Positions 23,101 through 35,449 are shown, counted from the first letter of the stretch. The stretch is 64,000 nucleotides of DNA from Mya arenaria (GCF_026914265.1 NC_069138.1:34076598-34140597), one strand, 5' to 3'. Made by a program: numbers and translations. The notes: generated by a model from the letters alone, not told the origin.

Positions 23101-26100
23101 TATGTTTTCGTTCGATTGAAACTTTATTTTGACGGCAACGACACATGCAATACTGTAGATAATACATAGGTATATTTTTTTAGGAATCATTAAGACATTT
23201 TATTTTTATTAATGAACAGAAAATAAATAACGTACCTGCCTTATCCTACTTCTAAATACCATCAGTCCTACATATATACAATCCGTATTATAAATACTGT
23301 TGAAAAAATCATAACTTAAAGCCTTTAATCCTAAACATTTCATAAACAAATAGTTGATACCAACTAAGTTCACAAAACACAATCAAAACTTTCTGTATAT
23401 ATTAATGTATATATTTTCTAATTTAACCATATGTGCGTTTAAAGACTTGAGTGTTTTCAATTTCTTTGTGACTTGATATATCCCCATATTTCAGAAGCCT
23501 AATTAAAAGCAGGGGCTACAAAAGTATCAAAGAGTTAAGTCTGAACCTTTGGTACAACCAGGTGCTGAATAATAATAAACGTTTACACCATAATATTTGT
23601 TGAATGAAGATGTGGTGCGTAGCCCCGACTTTCATTGTCATTCTCTACTATTTGGTAGGATGTCTGCAATTTATGTTTTAGCATGAACTTGATGTTTGGG
23701 AATAATGTTTACACGGGAACCGACATGTTTTGATAAATGGAACGATTTATTTATGGGCATCAATGTGGAGATCGGAGGCTTTACAGCTTGTAAAACACGA
23801 CCACTTAAAAATTAATTATAAAATGTATCTCACTAACAAGATTGCTGTTCATCAACGATGAAGGTACATGTATATGATAAATAAATTATTATGGTGTTGA
23901 AATGTGCAGTTTATGTTGAGCATGAACATAATGTTTGGGAATAATGTTTACTCGCGACATGTTTTGATAAATGGAACGATTTATTTATGGGCAACAATGG
24001 GGAGATCGGAGGCTTTACAGCTCGTAAAACACGACCACGTAAATGTTACTTATTCAAAATCGACGACGTCTGAGGCATTTGAGAAGATTTTACAATCAAA
24101 CGGCATTGTTATAAAATGTATCTCACTAGCAACAATGCTGCTCATGAACGATAAATTATTATGATGTTGCCATTTGCATGCACAGGTTTGTTGGAATTTT
24201 TCCTAAAGTACTAAATTAGTATTCTTTACCATAATCCTAAATCAGATCTTGGAATTTATTTTCCACTGAATTAGATTAAAATATTTGTCCCGGAACAACT
24301 GTATGGTATTTTCATAATGATAAATATCGGCTATGTCCAGTTCATGTTTCTCATACGAAATCAGCTGAGTAAACATAAGCCTCACTGATCTCCCTGGCAT
24401 TGTTTTATTGAACGGAATAGAACAGATTAAGCATTACAACCTCGCCGCCATATACAGACAAAACATGGCAGGTTTCATGTGTAGGATATAATGCTTATAT
24501 ATTATGTACTTTTTTCAAAGTTTTATTTCTATGGCCTTCTTCTCTCACGTTTGAACATAGACGCCAGAATGTATGATGCAGAGGCACATGTTTTTGGACT
24601 GGTGGTCACGTCATGGGACATAATACAACAACTTATCATGATTCCAGAACAACACATCCACATACTAGACAAGCTAATTTCTAGGGTTATTAGAAACCAA
24701 AAGAAAAGATTCATTGCAGTTTACGCCTCGACATGCTAGTTTTCGGTTACTCTCTATATTGCCTATGAGCCCCTGTTGTGATTCATAGCATAACCGTCCG
24801 ATCCAAACAATGTGACACTGCAGCATACATCTTGGTGACCGAGCTTATGTACTGCAGATGAGGAGCCTACTATAGCTACAAATATTCACTACCCTAGGCG
24901 ACATTCACAGTCAACGGAAGGCAGTTTAACAATTTGATCATGAACACTGCTTGTAGAAATGGCACAATAAAAATGGTAAAATAAGATTTCTCGAAAACCG
25001 TTGCCTATTTTTAAACACTGTTTACGCGACGGACTGTTCCTGTATCGAAGCTCGTCAACCCAAATGAAAATTTGTGTAGAATAAAAGTGTCGAAAAATAT
25101 ATCATTCTTCATATATATCATTGGTAGAAGTTAACGGTGGTTTGCAATGTGTCGACTTTGAGTAGTGTTATACTTATAGAGTATGTCTATGTGAAAACAC
25201 TTTATTGAGCAAATGAATTAAACGATAACTGAGAGAAAAAAGTTTAATGTATGGTAACACAAAACAGTGTCATTTTTTTCAATTATGTAGATTGTTTATG
25301 ATTTTGTTTACCCAGTTTATTATGAAATATGTATCGGTCACGTTCGTTTATATTTAAAAAAATATTCTAGTTTAGCGATTGGCACAGACAATGCCGTGAC
25401 CAGGATTCGAACCTGGGTTGTCGCGGCCACAACGCGAAGTACTAACCACTATACGATCACGGCTATCTCGCTGAACTGACAGAACAGGTGATTTAGGCAT
25501 AATAGGAATCTTATCAATGACTGACTTAAGTGTTTCAAGTGACCTGAACGGAAGCTGCCATATAATTTGTGATACAATACTGCCATGGTATAGGATAGAG
25601 ATTGTAAAGGTTTAGATATAATTAAAGAGGTCTCAATAGATTTCTATGTTCTCTAGACTATGTGCATGTATCGATATTGTACAAGGAATTATTTCTAATT
25701 TCAGGAGGTGTAGACTCTGATGATGGAGGGGGTCTTGTCTGTTGTGGCTACATACTCTGGGCTCTGTCTATGCTCGTTATCATCTGCACCCTTCCGTTTT
25801 CACTGTGCCTTTGTATCAAGGTAAGTGCAAGTTCAATCGGTAGTATCTAGCTGTATATACACGATATATGTCAACATCGGAACTCAGTATATTTATAACG
25901 TACACTTTAGTACCATGGAATACCGAATGCAAACTGAATGCGGTAGCCTCGTCTGTCTACAAGAATGTGAAGTTAAATCCGTTTGATTTGACGCATCAGG
26001 CGATACAGATACAGTCGAGAAGTTGCGGTTTAATCACAATAATACTTTACGGAGTTTCGCTAGCCTATCCACCACGGTATATTGTGTAGAGCAATCGAAA

Positions 26101-29100
26101 CAAGATAGCATGGGTTTCGACGATGACATTTGTTAGAAAACATACACGTCTGCTATGCTAAACAATTATTTGAATGTGCTTATTCTCTAAAAGAATAAAT
26201 GCCCATCGATTTCCATCATTTTGCTCTTATGTTAAGTATAACTGGTGAACACATCACGTGATTTTTGCTTGTACCCCTTTCTAGCTTGGACAACCAAATA
26301 GTTAGTCATGGACTTGTTCGTACACATACACAATCCTTATGCGGTCATCCTCTGCTTTCTTTTGTTCAATTGGTCATTTTGGAAAAATACTGTAAGGGAA
26401 AAACTTCCGGCTAAAGATTGTCCGAAATATTATCAACATTTTGTTTACATATGACATTAGACTGCATGAACAACTTGAAAAATTTTCATCGAATCCGATT
26501 GGGCTGTCGAGCGATTTAAAAAAAATGTTAATTTATGAATAATATATGACTTTACCATGCCATCATTTTTTTGTCCTGGTCAGGTGGTTCAGGAGTATGA
26601 GAGGGCCGTTATATTCCGCTTGGGTCGGTTATTATCAGGAGGGGCCAAGGGACCAGGTATGGTAAATCATAGTGACCAAAATAGTATTACTAGTTTAAGG
26701 GGGCTATATATCAGGAAATGTGATTAAAGCGCATCATTAGTGACCGAATGTTTAAAATACACGAGAGAGTAAAAACATTTACAGTACAAAATAAACATAC
26801 CCTTGAAAGTTCAGTGAAAAGAGATGGAAAGTGATTCTAATAAAAAAAGAGGTACAATAATGATTTCGTAGTTGTTGTTAAGATTTTTATTATTTACATT
26901 TACGCATTTTCTCTCTTGAAGCTGATACATACTATAACTCGTTAATCTGTTTTCAGGGCTGTTCTTCATTGTGCCATGTATCGACTCCTATACCAAGGTC
27001 GACCTGAGGACTGTGTCATTTGATGTGCCACCACAGGAGGTAAGAATGGTTTTAAAATTAAAAGCTGACCTTTATTTTGAAAAATATGTTCATACATACA
27101 TAATATTTGATTCGTGCGGTAACAGTATATTCTTGAACTTTACTTTTCCTGCCAATTAACATTTTCAATAAACCTGAGACTGGTGTCAATAAACAGTTTC
27201 AATCAAACCGCGTCTTTTATAAATGATATATTATTTATAGTTAAACAGCGAATAAACTCAATTCACAATTTAAGTAAAACCGAAACTGGTGTCAATGAAC
27301 AGTTTCATTATAATCGCGACTATTGTCAATGAACAGGTTCAATAAAACCGCGACAGATGGTAATGAAAAGTTACAGTAACATCGCGACAATTGTCAATTT
27401 ACAGTTTCAGCCAATCCGCAACTAATGTCAAAGAACTATTTTAATCAAAGCCAGACTGTTTTATACTTCAAAATGATCTCTCATCCACTGCAGAATGCTT
27501 ATTTTATCTAAAGCGTATAGATTTTATTATTGAAATTTATTACTTGAAAAGTACCAGAGTACAATTGCATTTTTGCCCAGAATGTTTACGATGACTTTAT
27601 GAATAATAATAATACCTTGCGGATTTAAAGCATTTTAAATGGTTGGCGTATCTGGAAGGTTTAAAAGCCTTTAAATGTTTCCCAAATGTCAGAGCCTGGT
27701 TTACTGCATTAAACAATCAACTAAATGGAACGAATAATATCATCTAAACACCTCAGGGAAATTGCTATACTTTTTTAGTTCTATTGTTGTTGTTGCTTTC
27801 GTCTTAAAAAGTGTTGCTCAATCCACACAAATTAATTATATAAAATATCAAGTTTAATAATAACGAAATACAATAGTAAGTGCATACACGACGCGACTAC
27901 GTTCTTCATTGTGCGTTGAAGAGATACAAATTGTAACAATTTAAATTATAATAAACACATTTAAGCTATTATCTCCAGGTATTGACCAAGGACTCCGTAA
28001 CGGTCGCGGTAGACGCTGTTGTTTATTATCGGGTGTACAATGCGGCCACGTCCATTACTAACGTGGAAGACGCTAACCGGTCCACGCGACTCCTGGCGGC
28101 TACGACGCTCCGGAACGTGCTGGGGACCAAGAATTTGAGCGAGATTCTCGCGGACCGGGAGGCAATCTCTCACCAGATGCAGGTATAGAAAAGCATGCCC
28201 TTTTTTACTTCAAAGAAGGTTTGAATTACTTATATTAAACTAAACTCAACTCAACCCAATATATTTGTAAAATAAATAAAGGTCTCCGACCCAAAATACA
28301 ACATCAACAAACGTTAACAATAATATAATCTGTGCCTACCTGAAATACTGACTGCTTTATGTTTTATCTATTAATTACTGCAGTCATGATTTGATAGATA
28401 AAGTATGCAACATGTTTAACGACAAAGCTATCGTTACTGCTCTGACCACTATACCAGTTATATAGATGCTTTATTCATATTTCCTCATATTGTTGGCACT
28501 CGAAAAAAGGCGTAGTATTCATTTTCAATTACCTGGATGTTAAAATACCTGAAACAGTGTTTACAAATTCGATTTTCACGTTGAACATTATTGTGTCTAC
28601 CTATTTCAATGTTTAACTTGTGGCTTGAGCATCTAACACGCGCGAGTGCTAGTCTGATTTTAAAAGGTATGTCCATTGTAAGATATTCTCAGGGGTTAAC
28701 AGTGATTTAAAACACTGATAAGTGTCGCATCGCGATGAAGTAGTAACATCATTGTGCCAAAACTTGATACATTTTGAATAATATACAATGCAAAGTGGAA
28801 GTCGACCGCATTCCCCAAGTACCATACTTGTATTTACTGTCGAATTTACTCATAGAAAATATCTACAAAATTCTGCTTGAGCCCTTTCTATTACCTCATT
28901 ATGTTCAAAGCCCAATATTTCAGACCCGAAGGTGAGAATTGGAGTTACCATACTGTCAAATAGTTTAAATATATCAGAATGCGAAAAATAGCCAAACGGC
29001 TTTTGGTATTGTTTTATGGAAAAGGCTGCTTTGCGTGCCTGTGACACCAATTTAGTTTTAGCCGTTGTCCAGGAAAGTTTCGGGGTAAACAATAATCCCA

Positions 29101-32100
29101 TATATTTGTATACGGATACGGTGTTAATTGGATGGCCATTTAGAAACCATTTCTCATAGTTACGTAATGGACCACCGTTCCGAATTGCTATTATTTATGT
29201 CTATTTTAAATTCACTTGCATACTCGTATCTTGACAAAACCTAGAAACAGCATTAAGTTGCAACTGGAGATTGGTTGCCGTATCTGCACAGTTCGCTACA
29301 TCGTCAGCATACATAAGACAAACAATATCAGGAATATCATAAGTTATAAATATGCCATTTCTGCATGTGTCTCTTAAATGTGCTATTAAGTCATTGATGT
29401 AAAGAGAAAATATTATTGGAGAATTCAAATTCCCCTGTCTGGTGCCTACGTTACGTAAAAATGATTGGGAAATGCTATTTCCCTCAACTTTTACATGGGC
29501 GCTTAATTTTGAATACATTGACTGAAGAACTGTTAAGATCTTTCCATTCATGCCCTTTTCTGAAAGGCTAGTGAATAATTTAAAGTGTATTAGGGAATCA
29601 AACGCTTACTGAAAGTCTACGTAAAGGACAGATTTTGAAATATATTTCTGCACCATACTTTGTAGGCAAAATAATTTATCAACTACAGAATAGCCTGAAC
29701 AGAAACCTGCTTGAGACTCTTCAATGATTTCGTGTTCCTCAGCCCAAGCATATATTCTGTCATTTATTACACTAGAGAAAATCTAATACATTACATTTAT
29801 TAGAGAAATGCCCCTATAATAACTCGGATCTTGTTTACAACCTGATTTGAATATAGGACTATAATACTCTCACTCCAGGATTTAGGAAATTCTCCCGTTT
29901 CTAATATTCTATTAAATAACTTTTTAAAAACTGGGGTAATACTTTGACTAGTATTCTTGTAAAATTCTGCACCAATACCATCCTTTCCGTGTGGTTTTCC
30001 TAATTTTAACTTAGAGATGCTTTCTGCTACCTCAACATCTGAAATTGGACGATTCAAATAGCCATTCTCATTGTCAATGCCGCGTTGTCTAACCCCTCTG
30101 TACATATTATCTATTGGAGGTTGATTATCCTTAAACAGTAAAGATTTAAAATAAGCTGCCCATTCATTTGCCGGTATGATATTACTCTCTGCATTGTTTG
30201 GTTTCGAATGTACGTGAAGTTAGCGGCCTAGCGGCCTAGCGGCGTGAAGTTAGCGGCCTAGCGGCGTGAAGTTAGCGGCCTGGCGGCCTAGCGGCCTAGC
30301 GGCGTGAAGTTGGCGGCCTAGCGGCCTAGCGGCATGGCGGCCTAATTATTTTTTTCTATTTCCAAGCAATTGTTAATGCGTTTTTTTAAAACAATGATAA
30401 ATCAAGGTTTTTCATTCATATAGTTACATAGCGGCCTTAAATTGTTATATATTCAGAATATTTTTCTTTACCTTTTATTCTAAAACAATTTTAAATTAAC
30501 TGTTTTATGCACAAATTATCACTCTGAAGCGTTTTTCAACTTTTTTTCTAAAAAGTCGATCGAGCACTTCAGCGACCTAACGGCATAGCGGCGTGAAGTT
30601 AATTGAAGATAATGGCCTCTGTGCAAGATGCATCCCACCAAGATGGCTGTGACTGTTTACTTTTTTGCTATTAATCCCGCGCATATTTTCAGCTGTTTTT
30701 AACTGTTTAGGTGTTGTAAATATTAGTTTAGTTACTCAAGTTCAGTTGTAAGCAAACTGTTTATTTTGCATATTTAGACGTCTTTGGACGAGGCAACAGA
30801 CCCGTGGGGTGTAAAAGTGGAGAGGGTCGAGGTGTAAGTATTCACAGATATAATCTTTACGAGGGCTTTCTCAAGAATTGAGAAGATTTTGCCCGGAACG
30901 ACGAGAGTTTGGTCTAAATCTAACAGGGTAGTCCAGTATTCAGAGGGTCAAGAAAACGAGGGTTTGGTTGAATTCCACAAGGGTTTGGTCCTGAATAACT
31001 TTGGTTAGGTACACAATTACGAGATTTTTTTCGAAGTTTACGAGGGATTTGTCTAGATTCATGAGAGTTTGTTCCAAAATTACGTCAATTCACGTTTGAT
31101 AAAAGTCTGAAATTCTAAGCTAAAACTTAAAAATATTTCAGTTCATCATTTAAAATCAGATATGTCTGTACTTATTTATGTTCATTCTTAAACAAAACTT
31201 AAACCAGGTTATGTTTTACATTCCAGTAAGGATGTTCGTTTACCCGTACAGTTACAGAGGGCCATGGCGGCAGAGGCAGAGGCCGCACGTGAGGCCCGGG
31301 CTAAGGTCAGTTGAGTTAATTGCAAGTTCAGAAAGTTATATCCTCATATCTTCACATGGATTCATACACTTGTATATGTACGCTTTCCCTTGTGTTCTAT
31401 GTGCCCGAGAAGTAGGATTTGGTCCTATCTGTGACCGAATGATAATTTACTTCAAATATCAAATATCAGTGTGACACACCTTGTTGGAAAACCTTATTAG
31501 TTGAAGGCAGTGGGATATCTGCCTCATACTCAATATAAGTTATTATATTTCATTTATTACATATGTTCACTCTCTGACAGCAGATGTGTTACCTGTATAA
31601 GAATCGTTTTTCTTCATTCGGCCACCGAAAACTACCTCGGATATATCTGGATGGTTCGTCAGAAATCTTTGCAGTTAACTACGCTGCGAGTAGATCGCGT
31701 AGTAATTTCAATTTAGCAGCTAAACCTTAAGCCTTTACCCTTGGGAATCTTAAATATTTATGTAATAGTACACTTCATCGGCAATCAATTTAAACTTAGT
31801 AATACAAACAACACGTTAAAGGACTACAATTAATTCATACGATTATTAAAAGAGTACGAGCTGCTTCGACTGATGTACCGGCAAAATATCCGAGGTTGTT
31901 TTCGATGGAAATGGCCAAGGTGTTCCGAACGCGTTTTTTAGGATTTCGGATAGATGAGGCAATGAGATCAGTCCAATAAAAGTATCCCTATATATGAATG
32001 CGAGCAAAAAGTCTACACAGTTTTTAACTATTTGTAAGTTTGTTTTTTAACAACAAAAAAAACATTTTCACATTTAACCACGGGGACTATTTCTCATCCT

Positions 32101-32304
32101 TAGGTGATAGCGGCGGAGGGCGAGCAAAAAGCGTCACGTGCTCTTAAAGAAGCGGCAGACGTCATTTCTGAATCTCCCACCGCCATCCAGCTCCGGTACC
32201 TCCAGACGCTTAACACAATCTCGGCGGAGAAGAACTCCACCATCATATTCCCCCTGCCCATAGAATTGTTCTCCTCTTTCACGAGAAAAGCCAGAGGGCA
32301 ATAG
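20180..32304 (+). CDS. STOM: Stomatin-type SPFH/band 7 membrane protein, copy 2 (complete)
   Basis: Exons: 20180-20240, 25705-25820, 26584-26656, 26957-27039, 27979-28182, 30778-30833, 31227-31305, 32104-32304 (stop TAG). They total 873 bp, or 290 residues, close to human stomatin (288). Layout: N-terminus [20 protein letters not shown]; Cys33-Cys34 as likely acylation sites; membrane hairpin about 36-58 with Pro51; SPFH domain about 60-230; helical '[15 protein letters not shown]'; C-terminal '[12 protein letters not shown]' used by the family for oligomer and raft contacts. The start was chosen because exon 20180 has the ATG, correct phase and the best donor (GTAAGA) of three candidates. 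Intron 1 (5.5 kb) holds two tRNA-His genes on the opposite strand. Intron 5 carries a LINE fragment and a minisatellite absent from copy 1. Exon sequence is nearly identical to copy 1 apart from the first third of exon 5 and the C-terminus. No decay is seen. Confidence 0.92.
21035..21425. repeat. Dispersed ~400-bp repeat, copy 2
   Basis: Direct-orientation partner of 9165-9585. Here it precedes a tRNA-His gene (21745), whereas copy 1 follows a tRNA-His pseudogene (8927). Confidence 0.65.
21745..21816 (-). tRNA. tRNA-His (GTG)
   Basis: An intact 72-nt copy identical in sequence to the array consensus. Eight T lie about 34 nt past the 3' end on the transcribed strand. It lies antisense inside stomatin copy 2 intron 1, isolated from the main array. 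Confidence 0.95.
22005..22138. repeat. Foldback (inverted repeat) element
   Basis: Two arms of about 55 bp: 'gtgtaagataggttcatt' and 'agggtgttttgtgg' on the left reappear reverse-complemented on the right, around a loop of about 20 bp. It could form a long hairpin. No coding capacity. Probably a MITE or part of one. Confidence 0.8.
22145..22580. mobile_element. Possible MITE adjoining the foldback
   Basis: The word 'ttttctcccacctcatataa' near 22146 is roughly the reverse complement of 'ttatctgaggtggaaaaa' near 22560. The interior has no coding frame. The foldback at 22005-22138 may be one end of the same larger element; boundaries are uncertain. Confidence 0.35.
22581..23655. other. Intron 1 of stomatin copy 2, no feature seen
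   Basis: AT-rich sequence. Open frames here (for example 22688-22900) are short and unsupported. Confidence 0.35.
23660..24180. repeat. Direct tandem duplication, ~240-270-bp unit
   Basis: Two consecutive copies share 'gatgtttgggaataatgttt', 'gacatgttttgataaatgg', 'gatcggaggctttacagct' and 'aaatgtatctcacta'. The second copy contains about 45 bp missing from the first. The frames over these units are not conserved between copies. Confidence 0.8.
25392..25463 (-). tRNA. tRNA-His (GTG)
   Basis: An intact 72-nt copy and the paralogue of the gene at 943. It lies antisense in stomatin intron 1, about 240 bp before exon 2. A run of seven T follows about 30 nt past the 3' end. Confidence 0.95.
27165..27455. 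repeat. Degenerate ~35-bp minisatellite, paralogue of 2700-2995
   Basis: The same series of 'gtcaatgaacagtttca' and 'ccgcgac' units in the equivalent intron of copy 2, with single-base differences. Confidence 0.7.
28236..30213 (-). mobile_element. LINE (non-LTR retrotransposon) fragment with reverse transcriptase
   Basis: On the - strand, three open segments follow the order of a LINE reverse transcriptase. The first (about 30190-29800) has '[20 protein letters not shown]'. The second (29551-29201) has '[20 protein letters not shown]' and the catalytic box YADD at about 29300-29311. The third (29101-28850) has the post-catalytic '[17 protein letters not shown]'. They are separated by frame changes and stops, and the upstream endonuclease part is missing, so this is a dead 5'-truncated copy. 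The 3' end at left has a tail of TTGAG/TTTAG-like short repeats. The copy-1 intron lacks it and gives the empty site. Clade not resolved by eye. Confidence 0.88.
30213..30345. repeat. GC-rich minisatellite 'agcggcctagcggcgtgaag'
   Basis: Units of about 9 bp (gcggccta) combine into units of about 22 bp ending in 'gtgaagtt', repeated over 130 bp. Related single units recur at 30571-30601. The sequence is strikingly GC-rich in AT-rich DNA and starts exactly where the LINE fragment stops. It is absent from the copy-1 intron. Confidence 0.85.
30346..30705. other. Rest of the insertion in stomatin intron 5
   Basis: AT-rich sequence between the minisatellite and the rejoined paralogous intron ('ggtgttgtaaatatta'). 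It has no coding frame and could belong with the minisatellite as one non-autonomous element. Confidence 0.4.
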
Positions 32305-33004
32305 GATCAAACGTTTTAGTAGCGGCGGAGGATTGAAAAACACGTTATTTAGTTGAGCATTCGAGAAATAAGGTTGAGATGTCCATCTCTTTGTCAGCCC
32401 ATTTGCTTTCCATTTGCGGAACCCATGAGTTTTCAATTTTAATTACTCTACAAAATGAAATTATACGTAAGAGTAGTATGCGTATTACTAATTGAATACC
32501 CATGGTTTGAGTATAACCCTCTGGTATATTACAGCTTGTATTTGTACAGAAAAAAAACAACACTAATTGCAGCCCTTAATAAATACAGATAGTGAGTTTG
32601 AGTTGAGCTTTTCCTGATGACCCCATTTAAGAGCCTTTTTTGTTTTGAATATCGTGGTAAAATGGAGACTTGACGGAATATAAACATTGCATACTTTGTG
32701 CGTTGGTGTTCAAAGTCTTATATGCGAGTAATAACACGTGTGCCTGCATTAGTCAAGTTGTGCAGTAAACTTTTTAGAGTTCTTTATGGTATGTGCATAT
32801 ACCTAGTCATATCTAAAGTTTCCATTATCTTACTCATTCAAGTCATGTTGCTCATTTGAACTCTGTATTGATAATTTTTATAGCATTACTTTAGTTACTG
32901 TTAACAACTAGGGCGGGCTGACGCTTTTGCGCATCTGAACTTCGGAGTTCTATTATAATACCATTACTTTAGTTAGTGTGCCCACTAGGGCGGGCTGACG
33001 CTTA

Positions 33005-33260
33005 CAGGGTGTGGAATCACGTGATGGTCAACATTTCTTATTGACGGATTTTTTTAGATGCAACGCTAAAATATTGGCCAAGGATTGCAAATTTAAATAC
33101 AAGCACATCACACACGTGTAGAAGAAGAAGATAGACTTTTATAGGCCAAGATTTTTTTAGTGTCAATAAAGTTAATTAGAAATTACCTTCACTTACTTGT
33201 TTGTTTACCCGTGGTGACCCTTGTGAGAACCCGTTTTAAGTCACGTGATTCCTCACCCTG
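33005..33260. mobile_element. Short terminal-inverted-repeat element (MITE, possibly hAT-like), copy 2
   Basis: The ends cagggtgtggaatcacgtga and tcacgtgattcctcaccctg are inverted repeats matching at 19 of 20 positions. Length is 256 bp, with no coding frame. It is the paralogue of 6081-6377. Confidence 0.75.
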
Positions 33261-33279
33261 CTATTCCTTGTTGTTCTTC

Positions 33280-33850
33280 CTTAGCATAGCCAACCGTATG
33301 TAACAGCGCAATTGTTCTTTGTTATCACAACTGGTGCGCGTTATCATTAAATTATAATAATTTTTCATTTTTACATAATTTTTGGTTTTTAACAGTACAA
33401 TTATTCTTCGTTATCATTAAAACAAACCTGTTATTTCTTTATATAGCTGTGTGTGTGTGTGTGGGGGGGGGGGTCCTTAACATTATAACTGGTCTTTTTT
33501 AAGTGTTCTTTCTTAACATAACTGGGATTTTTCCTTAATATTATAACGGTTCTTTCTTAACTGTTATTTCTTTACATAAGTGTTTTCCTTAACATAATAA
33601 CGGTTCGTTCTTAACTGTTATTTCTTAACATAAGTGTAACTTCTTATCATTTAACTATAACTTTAGCTTCTCTATCTTATCATAACTGTTATTCATTATC
33701 ATTAAACTATACTGTCCTCCCTCTATGTAATTGTTCTTCTATAACATTACCACTGTTAGTTTTTGAAAAACGGATTTGTTCTTAATATCTTACGTGTTTA
33801 ACACAACTGTTCTTCCTTAACATAATGTTAAATTGTTCTTCCGATACCCT
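33280..33850. repeat. T-rich low-complexity zone, paralogue of 6400-6990
   Basis: Recurring 'ccttaacataataacgg' and 'tgttatttctt' words. It includes a (GT) run followed by about ten G near 33450-33473. Confidence 0.6.
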
Positions 33851-34218
33851 ATGTGTTTCATTATACATTTTTACATGACCGTATAATACTAAAGTTTAAG
33901 ACAATGTGCTTTGCTCATTCCCAAGCTAGATTAGTTCGATAAAATTCCCAAGCTAGATTAGTTCCATAAAAATAGTATATTTTATTCCGTTATTAAGTAT
34001 GTGCCATTCGCTATGCTGCTGTTCATTGTTGCTAGTCTGTTTCAATCGTAACAACTCGGCCATCTCCGCAAGCTTCGGGATAGACTTCAAGATTACGAAA
34101 ATGTTTTGGCGATTTACTCAATTATCATTTCGCTTAGTAGACCCATTCGATAATGTACGAAGCTAACGGTTTCCAACACTTTAGGCGCAATCGTTAAATA
34201 CGTGAAAACAAAATCGAA

Positions 34219-35449
34219 AAACAAACTTTCATGACCCGTGTAATGTCAGAATTTCTCCTCCCTAAAATTGAATATGTCCCTTGTCGGTTGAAAACACAAA
34301 CAATACGTTTTCAATACTGTCGCTGTCATGAACAATATATAAAGACCCGTATTATTTCCGAGGTCATATATGTTGTATAATGGCCGAGTTGTTCCGATTG
34401 AGTGTGTTTAGCTATTGGTCCAAATATTACAAAAATACTCAAAAATAGTCACCTTTCAATCTCAAGTCATTTTTTTTCACTTTAAAGCACAAATTTATTA
34501 AAAATATCATGCCTTTTTGTAGTCTTTTTAAAGATACTATGTTGATAAAAGAGTTGCTCATTATAGGAAAGAAATATTATTCGAAAGCAAAAATTATATT
34601 TTGAGTACAATTTATTACCTTTTTGTGTATATTATTGCTCTAGAGATACTTTTCTTGAGACTATTGATAGATGATGCTTACCACTGAGGGTCGTATGTCA
34701 TTAAAAGGACCGGCCAGTGAGCCCCCGACTGTTTATGTGGACCGAGACGTTAGCTAAGGTCCATTCACCTTCGGAGACTCTTATATTATACCGAACTCAT
34801 TTTTTTACCATTAAATAATTTTAAAGCGCTTTTTGTGTTTTATTGAACGCAGCTAATAATGTGTTTACTTGCGAAAAAATTGTCGTTGTGAAAATTGCAA
34901 CCAGCACTCACACGTTTTGTGGCGTCAGCGGTCCATATTTTATGACGTCAGCGGTCCATATTATATTTTGGCGAGGTCCGGACCGGCCAAAAATATGATA
35001 AGGCCCGCTGACGTCATAAAAACTGGATTTTTATTTAAATACAGTGATATACGGACCGATCAACTTTATATACACAAAGAAGGGACACATTTATGCAAGG
35101 TATAATATTACAAAATATTATGGTTTTCTAAGAAAAGTAAACAATTTGTAAAATTGAATCATGTCATATGTGGAAACGAGAGTTGAGATTTAGACACGAC
35201 TATGAAAGATGTATTATGAATACCGGCCCAGGACATTCTCTAGTCAAACGTACTGCCTTTTTTACTAGTATATTGTGTTTTGTTATGAATCTACACTATT
35301 GTGTTCAATACGCCTTGAAAGAAGACTGTATATAATTTAATAGAAATGTTCGTTTTTACAAATATATATATACATTGTATATCGGTATAGAATATTGTAT
35401 ATTGTTTACACATGGACATTTAATATTTCTGTTCGACTGTTGTTATTGT
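34219..35449. mobile_element. Copy-2-specific ~1.2-kb insertion with hairpin
   Basis: The paralogous sequence is continuous at about 7350 in copy 1, so this stretch was inserted here or deleted there. No coding frame of note. It holds a hairpin at 34938-35022 (arms 'ttttatgacgtcagcgg' and 'ccgctgacgtcataaaa') and a direct repeat of 'gtcagcggtccatattt'. I could not identify clear terminal repeats, so its class is open. Confidence 0.5.
34938..35022. repeat. Inverted repeat with CRE-like TGACGTCA arms
   Basis: Arms of about 35 bp fold back almost completely; the palindrome TGACGTCA lies near each end. Confidence 0.75.

Noticed and set aside
24491-24739. Frame of 82 codons resembling a frame at 37523-37266 on the other strand
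   Set aside because: The resemblance follows from inverted repeat DNA; start, stop and indels are not shared, and other units break the frame.
34720-35100. 78-codon frame over the hairpin region
   Set aside because: It spans the inverted repeat and a direct repeat, is absent from copy 1 and has no recognisable domain.
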